The position numbers and the translations under genes are program-made. A stretch of 6,178 nt of DNA, from NCBI GenBank assembly GCA_948560485.1, contig CAOXUF010000128.1, forward strand, positions 249 to 6,426, given 5' to 3'. Under the pieces are notes generated by a model. It did not search any database, was not told the origin of the DNA, and worked only from the letters and a program-made list of their open reading frames with translations. The stretch is from an uncultured Eubacterium sp. (lineage in GTDB: Bacteria; Bacillota_A; Clostridia; Lachnospirales; Lachnospiraceae). Below are positions 1 to 4,851 of the stretch, in pieces (the stretch's first letter is position 1; each line of letters starts with the position of its first letter).

Positions 1-696
1 TATGCAGCACTTATCAGGGGCATACTCTTTGTTTCCAGGATATAGTAAATCTTTATCAACTGCCATTGATTCTCCGATACACTCATAATATTCCGTATTC
101 CACCATTCGGCAAATGCGTCTTTATTCTTTTTCCACAAATCACACATAAATGAGCCGTCATATACCCTTTTATCCACATAACAGCGGATATATATTCCAT
201 TCCAAATCTGATATGCCCTGTTTGATTTTAATGTTATGTATGGCACATACTGCTGCTGTCTTCCCAAATCCTCAACTAGCAGTGTACCACGTTCCAATTC
301 CATATATTCTTCTTCATTTACCCATACAAGGTTCCTGTAAAAACAGTTATCTTTATTTCTGTCAATATGCCATACCTTTTTATACCCTTGAAGATTTTCA
401 AGAAAATGTTCTGCTACGATCTTGTCTGAATATCTCTCTATTCTTTCTCCCTTCATTCCAAAAAGCGTAAAATGAACCCACCCTGTTTTGTGCAAATGAA
501 AATCGGAGCGTAAATTATTTACCAGTCTTCCATAATTAGAAATCCAGTAATTATTTGTTCCATTTGCCAACACAAATATTTCATCTTTTGCAATCGGTTC
601 AATTCCTGCCATCTTGACATCCAATACCCTTTTGTCCTCAATTGACAGATATTCCTTAAATTCTCTTCTCTGTTCTATCTTTTTCTTACTACCCAT
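1..696 (-). CDS. HNH homing-type endonuclease, C-terminus off the left edge
   Basis: An open frame of 232 codons starts at an ATG at 696 and reaches the window edge without a stop. Residues about 50-60 (YWISNYGRLVN) resemble the NUMOD4 segment of phage-type HNH endonucleases. Residues about 92-127 match the HNH_3 pattern: KIVAEHF, then HIDRNKDN with the expected H110 and N117, then RNLVWV. Residues about 165-231 hold a second conserved block (YDGSFMCDLW, then DKDLLYPGNK and a Cys near the end), familiar from phage and homing HNH proteins; little of that block seems to be missing. Such enzymes nick or cut DNA and often behave as selfish genes in phages and mobile elements. A GGAAAGGAAG ribosome binding site lies rather far (about 14 nt) before the ATG; no ATG, GTG or TTG lies between it and the upstream in-frame stop. 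Family assignment is from motifs only; the target is unknown. Confidence 0.85.
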   Translation of the reverse strand, partial: MGSKKKIEQRREFKEYLSIEDKRVLDVKMAGIEPIAKDEIFVLANGTNNYWISNYGRLVNNLRSDFHLHKTGWVHFTLFGMKGERIERYSDKIVAEHFLENLQGYKKVWHIDRNKDNCFYRNLVWVNEEEYMELERGTLLVEDLGRQQQYVPYITLKSNRAYQIWNGIYIRCYVDKRVYDGSFMCDLWKKNKDAFAEWWNTEYYECIGESMAVDKDLLYPGNKEYAPDKCCI

Positions 697-737
697 TTTT
701 GTTTCTAATACTTCCTTTCCTATGATAATTTATAGCA

Positions 738-753
738 TTCGGTTCAAACCGAA
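738..753. repeat. Inverted repeat upstream of the HNH gene
   Basis: TTCGGTT and AACCGAA are perfect 7-bp arms around CA. On the minus strand the repeat sits just before TATAAATTATCAT, a plausible -10 region for the HNH gene, so it could be an operator. No convincing -35 box was found, so the promoter itself is uncertain. Confidence 0.4.
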
Positions 754-991
754 ATCGCAAATAAGCATCCTGTAACGGACGCTCTGATCTATTCCAATAT
801 TCTGTTTTATTTTATTCCAATGACGATTTCTCATTTCTGCGTAATCGTGATAATGACGCTTCCAATTTTGGAAACACTGATTTTCGACCACTTGTGTGCA
901 AATAGATTAATTTTATCACATTGCTTTTAGAGCAAGATGGTTCAAAACTTAATAACAACCGTACCTACAGGTACACACCAGTTCCCCGCGA

Positions 992-1015
992 GAAACTACC
1001 GTCCCACGAAACTAC
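992..1015. repeat. Direct repeat of GAAACTAC
   Basis: GAAACTAC occurs at 992-999 and 1008-1015, 16 bp apart, inside a GC-richer patch of an otherwise AT-rich region. The copies continue as CG (first) and GG (second). A perfect GTACCT/AGGTAC dyad lies just before at 961-974. Repeats beside dyads are common at transfer and replication origins, but no known nick site was recognised. Confidence 0.4.
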
Positions 1016-1023
1016 GGCAAAAC

Positions 1024-1080
1024 GTTGTGTCACAATGTCACAACCAATCCAATTTTGATTTCATTGTCCATGGTGGACAA
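1024..1080. repeat. Two adjacent inverted repeats
   Basis: GTTGTG (1024-1029) and CACAAC (1039-1044) form 6-bp arms, and GTCACAA is directly repeated at 1029-1035 and 1037-1043. Twenty bases on, TTGTCCA (1064-1070) and TGGACAA (1074-1080) form perfect 7-bp arms around TGG. Either could be a protein-binding site or a hairpin in single-stranded DNA. Confidence 0.45.
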
Positions 1081-1130
1081 CACTTTTCTACTTTTTTAAA
1101 TCCACACCCTGTAAGCAAACTACTTTCTAA

Positions 1131-1155
1131 AACAGGTTCTTTGAAATCACCTGTT
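1131..1155. repeat. Inverted repeat with 11-nt loop
   Basis: AACAGGT (1131-1137) and ACCTGTT (1149-1155) are perfect 7-bp arms around an 11-nt loop. No T-run follows on either strand, so this does not look like an intrinsic terminator. Confidence 0.4.
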
Positions 1156-1245
1156 ACCAACTCCCACTTGGGCTAATCGTTGATAAAGCGTATACTTCAA
1201 AGCCAGTCAGAGGGTAGTACAAAATTGTGTACCACTTATTTTTCA

Positions 1246-1262
1246 ATATAGATCATCTATAT
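1246..1262. repeat. Near-perfect palindrome after the initiator-like gene
   Basis: ATATAGAT and ATCTATAT are perfect 8-bp arms around one base, lying 14 bp beyond the stop codon of the 338-residue gene. It could be a weak AT-rich hairpin at the transcript end or a protein-binding site. The flanking sequence (TGAAAAATAA on the minus strand) has no good T-run, so a terminator call is weak. Confidence 0.35.
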
Positions 1263-1276
1263 CTGCAAGCCCCAAA

Positions 1277-2293
1277 TCATTCCCAGTAATGCAAAAAAAA
1301 CTCATGATATCCTTCACCATGAGATTCAATGTCAGCTTTTGCAGGCATATCCAGTATTTCCTCTATCGTATAGTCATTCTCCATTGAATTAGGTTCTCCC
1401 CAATTATCATCAGCCTCATTCCTCACCTCATCAGGAAATACAGATAAATCCAATAATTCGCCCTGTTTATATTCACCCTCATAAACTCCCTCAACCGGTT
1501 TATATTTCAAAGATTTATTGTATGCGATACACTGTCTGTACAAATCAACTTTTGCATCAAAATTATTGATATATTTCTTTGCGCCCTCACAATAGGCATT
1601 GTATCTTAGCTTGATTGCCCTTCTGTCAAATTTCTCAACGAAATCTTCGCATTCCACTGTATCGGAATATTTCTGTGCTTCAGCAATAATAGCATCTTTA
1701 TCACAATATCTGCCATAAGAATTGTTCAGCTTGTAATATGTACCATTCGCCCTACGCTTTTTATGCCTGTATACATAAATAAGCTGCATTTTCTCTAATT
1801 GTTCCAGGTAATCATTAATAGTCTCTTTCCCATATCCCCATAGCGTTACCATTTCATCCTGTGACATATGCCATTCTCTAGTTTGATTATTAACCGTTCC
1901 AATCAGAGAACAGAAAAATGAGAACACATTAAAAGGTTTGTTTGCCCTTTCAAATATTTTCTGCATTTCCCATTGCTCCAAAACAACAAACTTTTTCTTA
2001 TCGGAATTTACCTCTAATCCTTTACCAGCGAAAATGTAATTATCATTATTCTGATTCAGAACCTCTATAATCCCTTTTACTATAAGTGACTGTATAGCAC
2101 TTTTAATTCCATCAATTATAGTACGTTCCCTTTTATTTGATGTTTTCAAAAACTTGCCTGTCATTTCATACCCTATCAGACTGACAGATGTACTAAGATG
2201 GTTATATTTATTACTATACATTCCATTGAGTATTGCTAATATAGATGTTTCTTTATCATTTGTATTTAATTGTTTGTCCAAAAATAATTTCAT
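1277..2293 (-). CDS. Replication-initiator-like protein with two winged-helix domains
   Basis: The gene encodes 338 residues from an ATG at 2293, with an AAAGGAC ribosome binding site about 10 nt before it. Residues about 15-90 look like a first winged helix: helices, then a KSAIQSLIVKGIIEVL recognition segment and a beta wing. Residues about 103-190 look like a second; MSQDEMVTLWGYGKETINDY and the following QLEKMQLIYVYR form a typical helix-turn-helix plus wing. The last 60-70 residues are acidic and probably flexible. Tandem winged helices are typical of plasmid and phage replication initiators (Rep_3, replisome-organiser types), but I see no signature that assigns a named family. Its leader carries palindromes and tandem repeats, which fits an initiator that binds its own origin or promoter. 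It could instead be a transcriptional regulator of the element. Confidence 0.75.
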   Translation of the reverse strand: MKLFLDKQLNTNDKETSILAILNGMYSNKYNHLSTSVSLIGYEMTGKFLKTSNKRERTIIDGIKSAIQSLIVKGIIEVLNQNNDNYIFAGKGLEVNSDKKKFVVLEQWEMQKIFERANKPFNVFSFFCSLIGTVNNQTREWHMSQDEMVTLWGYGKETINDYLEQLEKMQLIYVYRHKKRRANGTYYKLNNSYGRYCDKDAIIAEAQKYSDTVECEDFVEKFDRRAIKLRYNAYCEGAKKYINNFDAKVDLYRQCIAYNKSLKYKPVEGVYEGEYKQGELLDLSVFPDEVRNEADDNWGEPNSMENDYTIEEILDMPAKADIESHGEGYHEFFLHYWE

Positions 2294-2334
2294 ATAAATA
2301 ATGTCCTTTCACATAAATCAAATTAATTTCTTTA

Positions 2335-2526
2335 TTATTTTTCAGCCTTTTCATATTGGATTAATTTCACAGCATCAAAATATCTTCTGTCTGCCATAAA
2401 AACATGATACACACGTCCATCCCTGTCACCTATGCCGCAACCAATAGGATGAATACCTTTCTTAAATAATATGTTGCATTCCTGTAAATCATAGTTGTAA
2501 ATTGGTTTAATATTTTTGTTATACAT
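2335..2526 (-). CDS. Hypothetical 63-residue protein
   Basis: The frame starts at an ATG at 2526 with AAAGGA about 10 nt upstream. It ends 41 bp before the initiator-like gene, on the same strand, so the two are probably co-transcribed. The protein has a DLQECNILFKKGIHPIGCGI core, then GRVYHVFMADRRYFDAVKLI. This reads as helix, strand, strand, helix, with no membrane segment or signal peptide. The layout recalls small DUF5659-like proteins of Firmicute mobile elements (DLQxAxxLLxxG, then a VFxF-type strand), but that link is a guess from memory. Possible roles include copy control or an accessory to the neighbouring protein; nothing in the sequence proves either. Confidence 0.65.
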   Translation of the reverse strand: MYNKNIKPIYNYDLQECNILFKKGIHPIGCGIGDRDGRVYHVFMADRRYFDAVKLIQYEKAEK

Positions 2527-2572
2527 AAATCATTATCCTTTCTTAAAATAAAATCATCCTAAGTTTCGTTTT

Positions 2573-2594
2573 GGGCAATCATTTGCCCTTTTTT
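2573..2594 (+). terminator. Hairpin plus T-run on the plus strand
   Basis: GGGCAA and TTGCCC form a 6-bp stem around TCAT (2573-2588), followed directly by six T residues (2589-2594). On the plus strand this has the form of an intrinsic terminator, yet no plus-strand gene lies before it. It may end a short RNA antisense to the leader of the minus-strand operon, or simply be one of two palindromic protein-binding sites. Confidence 0.35.
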
Positions 2595-2635
2595 CTATTT
2601 TCTCCTAGGACAAATGGGCAATCATTTGCCCATTT
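2573..2635. repeat. Pair of palindromes, probable operator or initiator sites
   Basis: GGGCAATCATTTGCCC occurs at 2573-2588 and again at 2616-2631. The second copy is extended to perfect 10-bp arms (2612-2621 and 2626-2635) around TCAT. The centres are 43 bp apart, close to four helical turns, so dimers could bind on the same face. The pair lies 47-109 bp upstream of the 63-residue gene's start. Confidence 0.65.
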
Positions 2636-2644
2636 TGATACTAC

Positions 2645-2680
2645 TACTAAAGGAGATCCATTTACTAAAAGAGATCCATT
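2645..2680. repeat. Tandem pair of 18-bp direct repeats
   Basis: Two abutting 18-bp units (2645-2662 and 2663-2680) are identical at 17 of 18 positions; the difference is AAAGGAG against AAAAGAG. They resemble iterons in size and place, though only two units are present. A CCCC-TAAC-GGGG mini-hairpin follows at 2685-2696. On the minus strand each unit contains ATGGATCTC and an in-frame stop, which may be coincidence. Confidence 0.6.
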
Positions 2681-2825
2681 TTACCCCCTAACGGGGATAA
2701 ATTGAAATTTACTTTTTCGTAGTTATTTCCTTCTATATATCTTTCTGTTTTGTATTTATTTCTATATCACTTACTCCTCTAAATTATACTTGTAATATCC
2801 TTTTCTCATGTTCTGTCCCTTCATC

Positions 2826-2847
2826 TTGTTATTGATTTGTTATTGAT
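2826..2847. repeat. Tandem pair of 11-bp direct repeats
   Basis: TTGTTATTGAT occurs twice back to back (2826-2836 and 2837-2847) without mismatch, in very AT-rich DNA. The 11-bp period is about one helical turn. It could be a DNA-unwinding or protein-binding part of an origin. Confidence 0.5.
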
Positions 2848-2856
2848 TCATTACTA

Positions 2857-3151
2857 CTAAATAAAATATTCTGCTTTTATATTTCTCTTTATACCAAATA
2901 GGAGTTTCCATTTTGAGATGCCACATATGTGCATTTCTATATATCCGCGCTCTGATAACAGGTAGATGTGTTCTGTCTGCGTGATGGACTGCTTTGCATA
3001 TCCTAATTCCCGCAATAATTCTAACGTGTGGCTCTCGCCCACACGTTGAAATTCTGACGTATCCGTTGCAAGGATACCTTGTTTGAAGTCAATAAAATCA
3101 ATACCTTCCTTGAATCAGTCTATATTTCGTTTTAACGAAATAATTATTCAT
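2857..3151 (-). pseudogene. Apparent frameshifted small gene
   Basis: An ATG at 3151 opens a frame of 17 codons (MNNYFVKTKYRLIQGRY) that stops at TGA, 3100-3098. One base further on, the +1 frame is open from 3114 to a TAG at 2857. It reads DFIDFKQGILATDTSEF, then residues including LELLRELGYAKQSITQTEHI, with a basic, aromatic C-terminus. Joined by a +1 shift they would give about 97 residues. The downstream part alone has only a GTG at 3042 with no ribosome binding site. The simplest reading is one gene broken by a single-base change, or a sequencing error. I do not recognise the family. AAGGAAGG lies just before the TAT-TGA junction, faintly like the prfB frameshift layout, but TAT is not a slippery codon. 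Confidence 0.35.
3123..3142. repeat. Inverted repeat TATTTCGTT/AACGAAATA
   Basis: Perfect 9-bp arms surround TT. It falls within the first codons of the small frame starting at 3151, encoding YFVKTKY. It may be a binding site or a small hairpin limiting translation. Confidence 0.4.
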
Positions 3152-3154
3152 TAT

Positions 3155-3301
3155 TTACTCTTTATTTCTTCTTTTCATCAAATAGGTGGTGTCATTTTTA
3201 ACCACTACCTCCTGAGTAGGGATGGTGAAGTTCACTACACCTATATCCTTCTTTTCTCCATTAAATACAAATCCACACCCAAAAATTTTAAGGGGTGACA
3301 A
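3155..3301 (-). CDS. Possible 48-residue protein, uncertain
   Basis: A minus-strand frame from a TTG at 3301 ends at TAA, 3157-3155. It encodes a product including NGEKKDIGVVNFTIPTQEVV and ending TTYLMKRRNKE. The composition (VVNFTIP, EVVVKND) looks more like a folded protein than chance AT-rich translation. The frame stays open upstream to about 3361, inside the end of the cold-shock gene in another frame, but has no ATG; the TTG lies inside the hairpin after that gene and has no good ribosome binding site. The next frame's ATG (3151) follows the stop by 3 bases. It may be a real small gene, a truncated remnant or chance. Family not recognised. Confidence 0.3.
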   Translation of the reverse strand: MSPLKIFGCGFVFNGEKKDIGVVNFTIPTQEVVVKNDTTYLMKRRNKE

Positions 3302-3318
3302 AATTTTGTCATACCCCT
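3286..3318 (-). terminator. Hairpin at the end of the cold-shock gene
   Basis: Reading the minus strand, AGGGGT (3318-3313) pairs with ACCCCT (3296-3291) around the fully palindromic GACAAAATTTTGTC, with a two-base AT bulge. It begins at the stop codon of the cold-shock gene. The tail is TAAAATTTTT rather than a clean T-run, so termination may be partial. It could instead control the small frame at 3155-3301. Confidence 0.45.
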
Positions 3319-3581
3319 TATCTCTTCTGCCCTTTTTCTCCTCTGAAATTATCTGGTTTTCTTATGCTCTTATGTGCAGGAGCCTCAATCACAATTACAT
3401 TCTTTGCTTCTTCTTTTTCTGTTTTCCTGCTGATACCTACACCAAATTCCACTAAATATCCACGTTCAAGTGTTCTGTCCTGTATCTGTGACACATGAAC
3501 AAAATAGCTCTGTCCGTCTACCCTGGACTTAATAAATCCGAATCCACGTTCTTTGTTGTATTTTGTGACAACTCCCCACAT
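3318..3581 (-). CDS. Cold-shock-domain nucleic-acid-binding protein
   Basis: The chosen ATG at 3581 gives 87 residues beginning MWGVVTKYN, the usual start of cold-shock proteins (MxxGxVKWFN). RNP1 is RGFGFI at residues 12-17 and RNP2 is YFVHVS at 26-31; these aromatic motifs bind single-stranded RNA or DNA. The normal 65-70 residue domain is followed by a basic tail of about 20 residues (KSIRKPDNFRGEKGQKR). AGGA lies 4 nt before this ATG in the 19-bp gap after the HU gene. The frame extends upstream to an ATG at 3641 and a TTG at 3650, but those overlap the HU gene and lack ribosome binding sites. It is the last gene of the three-gene operon. It probably acts as an RNA chaperone or single-strand binder for the element. 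Typical Csp proteins have TVKWFN where this has VVTKYN. Confidence 0.85.
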   Translation of the reverse strand: MWGVVTKYNKERGFGFIKSRVDGQSYFVHVSQIQDRTLERGYLVEFGVGISRKTEKEEAKNVIVIEAPAHKSIRKPDNFRGEKGQKR

Positions 3582-3600
3582 TCTTTCCTGGCTGAAATGG

Positions 3601-3933
3601 TTATTTCTCAATTCTCTCAATCTTCCTTTCCCCTCTGACATATTTATCAATGTTCTTTGCGATATTGAATTTGATCACCCTTCTGTCCGGAAGCTGTATT
3701 TTCTGACTGTTATACACGTCATATGCTTTCCTTCCCTTGCGTATATTTGATACAAAACTGCCGAATCCTCTCATGTTAATATCTTCCCCATCAATCATGC
3801 ACTGTGACATTTCTTCAAGAAAAGTGTTGATGATAAGCTCAATGTCATCAAGTTTCGTTCTTGCCTTGTATCCTTCTTTTCCTACGTTTACCTTTTCCCA
3901 TACTCTTCTGATCAGTTCCGCTTTAAATATCAT
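3601..3933 (-). CDS. HU/IHF-family DNA-binding protein
   Basis: The product is 110 residues against about 90 for classical HU. It shows ELIRRV at 6-11, the dimerisation helices (DIELIINTFLEEM, 30-42), DGEDINMRGFGSF (48-60) with the family's GFGSF turn, a beta-arm region (about 64-89, RKGRKAYDVYNSQKIQLPD), then VIKFNIAKNIDKYV (86-99). A basic tail (RGERKIERIEK) follows. The arm-tip RNP motif whose proline intercalates into DNA in HU and IHF is absent; here it reads RKAYD, so bending may differ. The ATG at 3933 directly abuts the upstream gene's TAA, with AAAGGAGA inside that gene's end, so translation is probably coupled. Likely roles are bending or compacting the element's DNA, or helping replication or recombination complexes. 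Confidence 0.9.
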   Translation of the reverse strand: MIFKAELIRRVWEKVNVGKEGYKARTKLDDIELIINTFLEEMSQCMIDGEDINMRGFGSFVSNIRKGRKAYDVYNSQKIQLPDRRVIKFNIAKNIDKYVRGERKIERIEK

Positions 3934-4515
3934 TTACTTATTCTCCTTTGCTTCCAGATATTCGATTACTTCTTTCGCCGTAAGCGTGAATTTCTTTCCG
4001 TATACCGGCTTTTTGTCATTCTCATTCTTAAAGACTGCATATCCGCTGACCTTAAGAGGATGATTCCTTGTGCTGCATTTCTTTACGTAATATCCTTTCT
4101 TTGCAGCCAGCCTTTTGATATACTGGGGCATCTTCTGCCTGTCTGCATGGTCACGTCTCTTCTGTTTGATTTCATCTTTTGTCATGGTATTTTTTATTTC
4201 TTTGATCCACGGAAGAAGTTCTTTGAATCTCTCGTCTGATTTACTGGTGAAATCATTGCCCCACCATTTCTGCCACAATTCCCATAAGTACTTTTCCGTG
4301 AACTGTGCTTTCCGGCATCTCTTGTACCAGTAAGCCATGATCCATTTTTTCTCATTGAAGAAATTAATCTTCTTTCTGTTCTTTGTTCCCTTTGACTTTG
4401 TTTCTGTTGTCTCTGTCATGGTTTCTGTCTTTGTCTCTGTTGCTTTTGCTTCTGATGTCTCTGTTTCCTTTGTTCCTGTTGTTACGTTTGTTTTGTTTGT
4501 ACTTGTCTCTGTCAT
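3934..4515 (-). CDS. Unknown protein with Thr/Glu/Lys-rich tail and basic core
   Basis: First gene of the operon: 193 residues from an ATG at 4515 behind a strong AAGGAGGT site. Residues 1-48 are low-complexity Thr/Glu/Lys with TET at 2-4, 18-20, 26-28, 30-32, 34-36 and 37-39. Residues 57-90 are rich in Trp, Tyr and basic side chains, with six Trp (58, 63, 78, 81, 84, 85). Residues 110-145 are strongly basic and probably helical. Residues about 139-190 look like a small strand-rich domain ending in a helix (GYYVKK, SGYAVFKN, FTLTAKEVIEYLE). There is no signal peptide or membrane segment. I do not recognise the family. The basic core and HU/cold-shock neighbours suggest nucleic-acid binding, an inference. 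An in-frame ATG at codon 33 could give a shorter form but has no visible ribosome binding site. Confidence 0.75.
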   Translation of the reverse strand: MTETSTNKTNVTTGTKETETSEAKATETKTETMTETTETKSKGTKNRKKINFFNEKKWIMAYWYKRCRKAQFTEKYLWELWQKWWGNDFTSKSDERFKELLPWIKEIKNTMTKDEIKQKRRDHADRQKMPQYIKRLAAKKGYYVKKCSTRNHPLKVSGYAVFKNENDKKPVYGKKFTLTAKEVIEYLEAKENK

Positions 4516-4626
4516 CTTGCATGACCTCCTTATTTTTTTGTTCTTGAAATTCGTATTTTATGTCTAGTGCCTTGATACCCTATATCTTAGGCTTAAAACG
4601 CGCTGTACGGCTCATACAGGCATTCC

Positions 4627-4655
4627 GGGGTGGAAGGTGTGGATTTCCCTGCCCC
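4627..4655. repeat. GC-richer foldable segment in the leader
   Basis: GGGG (4627-4630) can pair with CCCC (4652-4655) and GGAA (4632-4635) with TTCC (4645-4648), giving an interrupted stem. A second weak dyad (CTGTA 4602-4606, TACAG 4614-4618) lies beside it. No T-run follows, so it is not a terminator. It may be part of a structured leader or recombination region. Confidence 0.3.
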
Positions 4656-4746
4656 TTACCTTTTCTTCTGTTTTCAGGCACTAAAATAAGCCTCACAATC
4701 ACTTTTATGGTAACTGTGGGACTTATCTTAATGTCCGAGTGTATTT

Positions 4747-4808
4747 AGTTGTAAGATTGTTTACCATATCAAGACTCTTTTTTAATACTGTTGTAAAAGT
4801 GTTGTAAA
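4747..4808. repeat. Three GTTGTAA direct repeats
   Basis: GTTGTAA occurs at 4748-4754, 4790-4796 and 4801-4807. The last two belong to a 9-bp TGTTGTAAA repeat (4789-4797, 4800-4808) with an 11-bp period, one helical turn. A related TTTTGTAAG lies at 4874-4882 in the kinase gene's end. Short phased repeats of this type occur as arm sites of tyrosine recombinases near element ends; this is an inference because no integrase gene is in view. Confidence 0.45.
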
Positions 4809-4851
4809 TCTGATCTGTGATAGTACGAAAATGCCGTAAATACAAGGGTTT

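Larger units (their letters stand above)
697..1276. other. Gene-poor region rich in inverted repeats
   Basis: These 580 bp separate the HNH gene from the initiator-like gene. I see no convincing gene on either strand; a 79-codon plus-strand frame at 937-1176 has no family resemblance and no good ribosome binding site. The stretch holds at least eight short perfect dyads (arms 5-8 bp): 738-753, 860-873, 921-935, 961-974, 1024-1044, 1064-1080, 1131-1155 and 1246-1262. It also has a GC-richer patch at about 984-1020 with a repeated octamer. Candidates are a transfer origin, a single-strand replication origin, or regulator binding sites. The sequence alone does not decide between them. Confidence 0.5.
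2527..2856. promoter_or_regulatory. Putative origin/regulatory leader of the initiator-like operon
   Basis: This 330-bp AT-rich stretch holds no convincing gene. It contains two palindromes sharing the core GGGCAATCATTTGCCC, a tandem pair of 18-bp repeats and a tandem pair of 11-bp repeats. A TATAAT hexamer lies on the minus strand at 2788-2783 but lacks a good -35 box. Very short minus-strand frames exist: a 12-codon one at 2771-2809 behind AAGGGAC, and four-codon ones inside the 18-bp repeats. These may be chance. Tandem repeats plus AT-rich DNA beside an initiator-like gene are the usual look of an iteron-type origin, here an inference. Confidence 0.5.
4516..4851. other. Gene-free region: operon leader and possible element junction
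   Basis: No credible gene lies here; the plus-strand frame at 4560-4748 lacks family features. On the minus strand it is downstream of the kinase gene and upstream of the three-gene operon. A possible promoter is TTGATA (4772-4767), a 19-bp spacer, then TAAATA (4747-4742), which would give a long leader of over 200 nt. About 4575-4670 is GC-richer than its surroundings and can fold. Repeats cluster at 4747-4808. The change in composition between the two sides suggests that an element boundary may fall here; no attachment-site duplication is visible within the window. Confidence 0.45.

Noticed and set aside
984..1044. CRISPR-like repeats
   Set aside because: The repeats are too short (7-8 bp), there are only two copies, and no spacer array or cas gene is present.
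937..1176. Plus-strand 79-codon frame
   Set aside because: No family resemblance and no good ribosome binding site; it lies against the direction of all other genes and across several inverted repeats.
2659..2679. Four-codon mini-frames (MDLF, MDLL) inside the 18-bp repeats behind AGGGGG
   Set aside because: A start and stop within each repeat unit are easily a by-product of the repeat; nothing supports translation. Noted only because a GGGGG-rich site precedes the first.
2663..2770. Minus-strand frame reading NKYKTERYIEGNNYEKVNF
   Set aside because: No start codon, bounded by stops, and its Lys/Asn/Tyr-rich composition is what A-rich DNA gives by chance.
3582..3650. Longer N-terminus for the cold-shock protein (TTG at 3650 or ATG at 3641)
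   Set aside because: It would overlap the HU gene by 40-50 bp without a ribosome binding site, while the ATG at 3581 has AGGA nearby and gives the standard cold-shock N-terminus.
4516..4851. tRNA gene or insertion-sequence ends
   Set aside because: No cloverleaf arms or T-loop motif was found, and no matching terminal inverted repeats or transposase frame flank the region.
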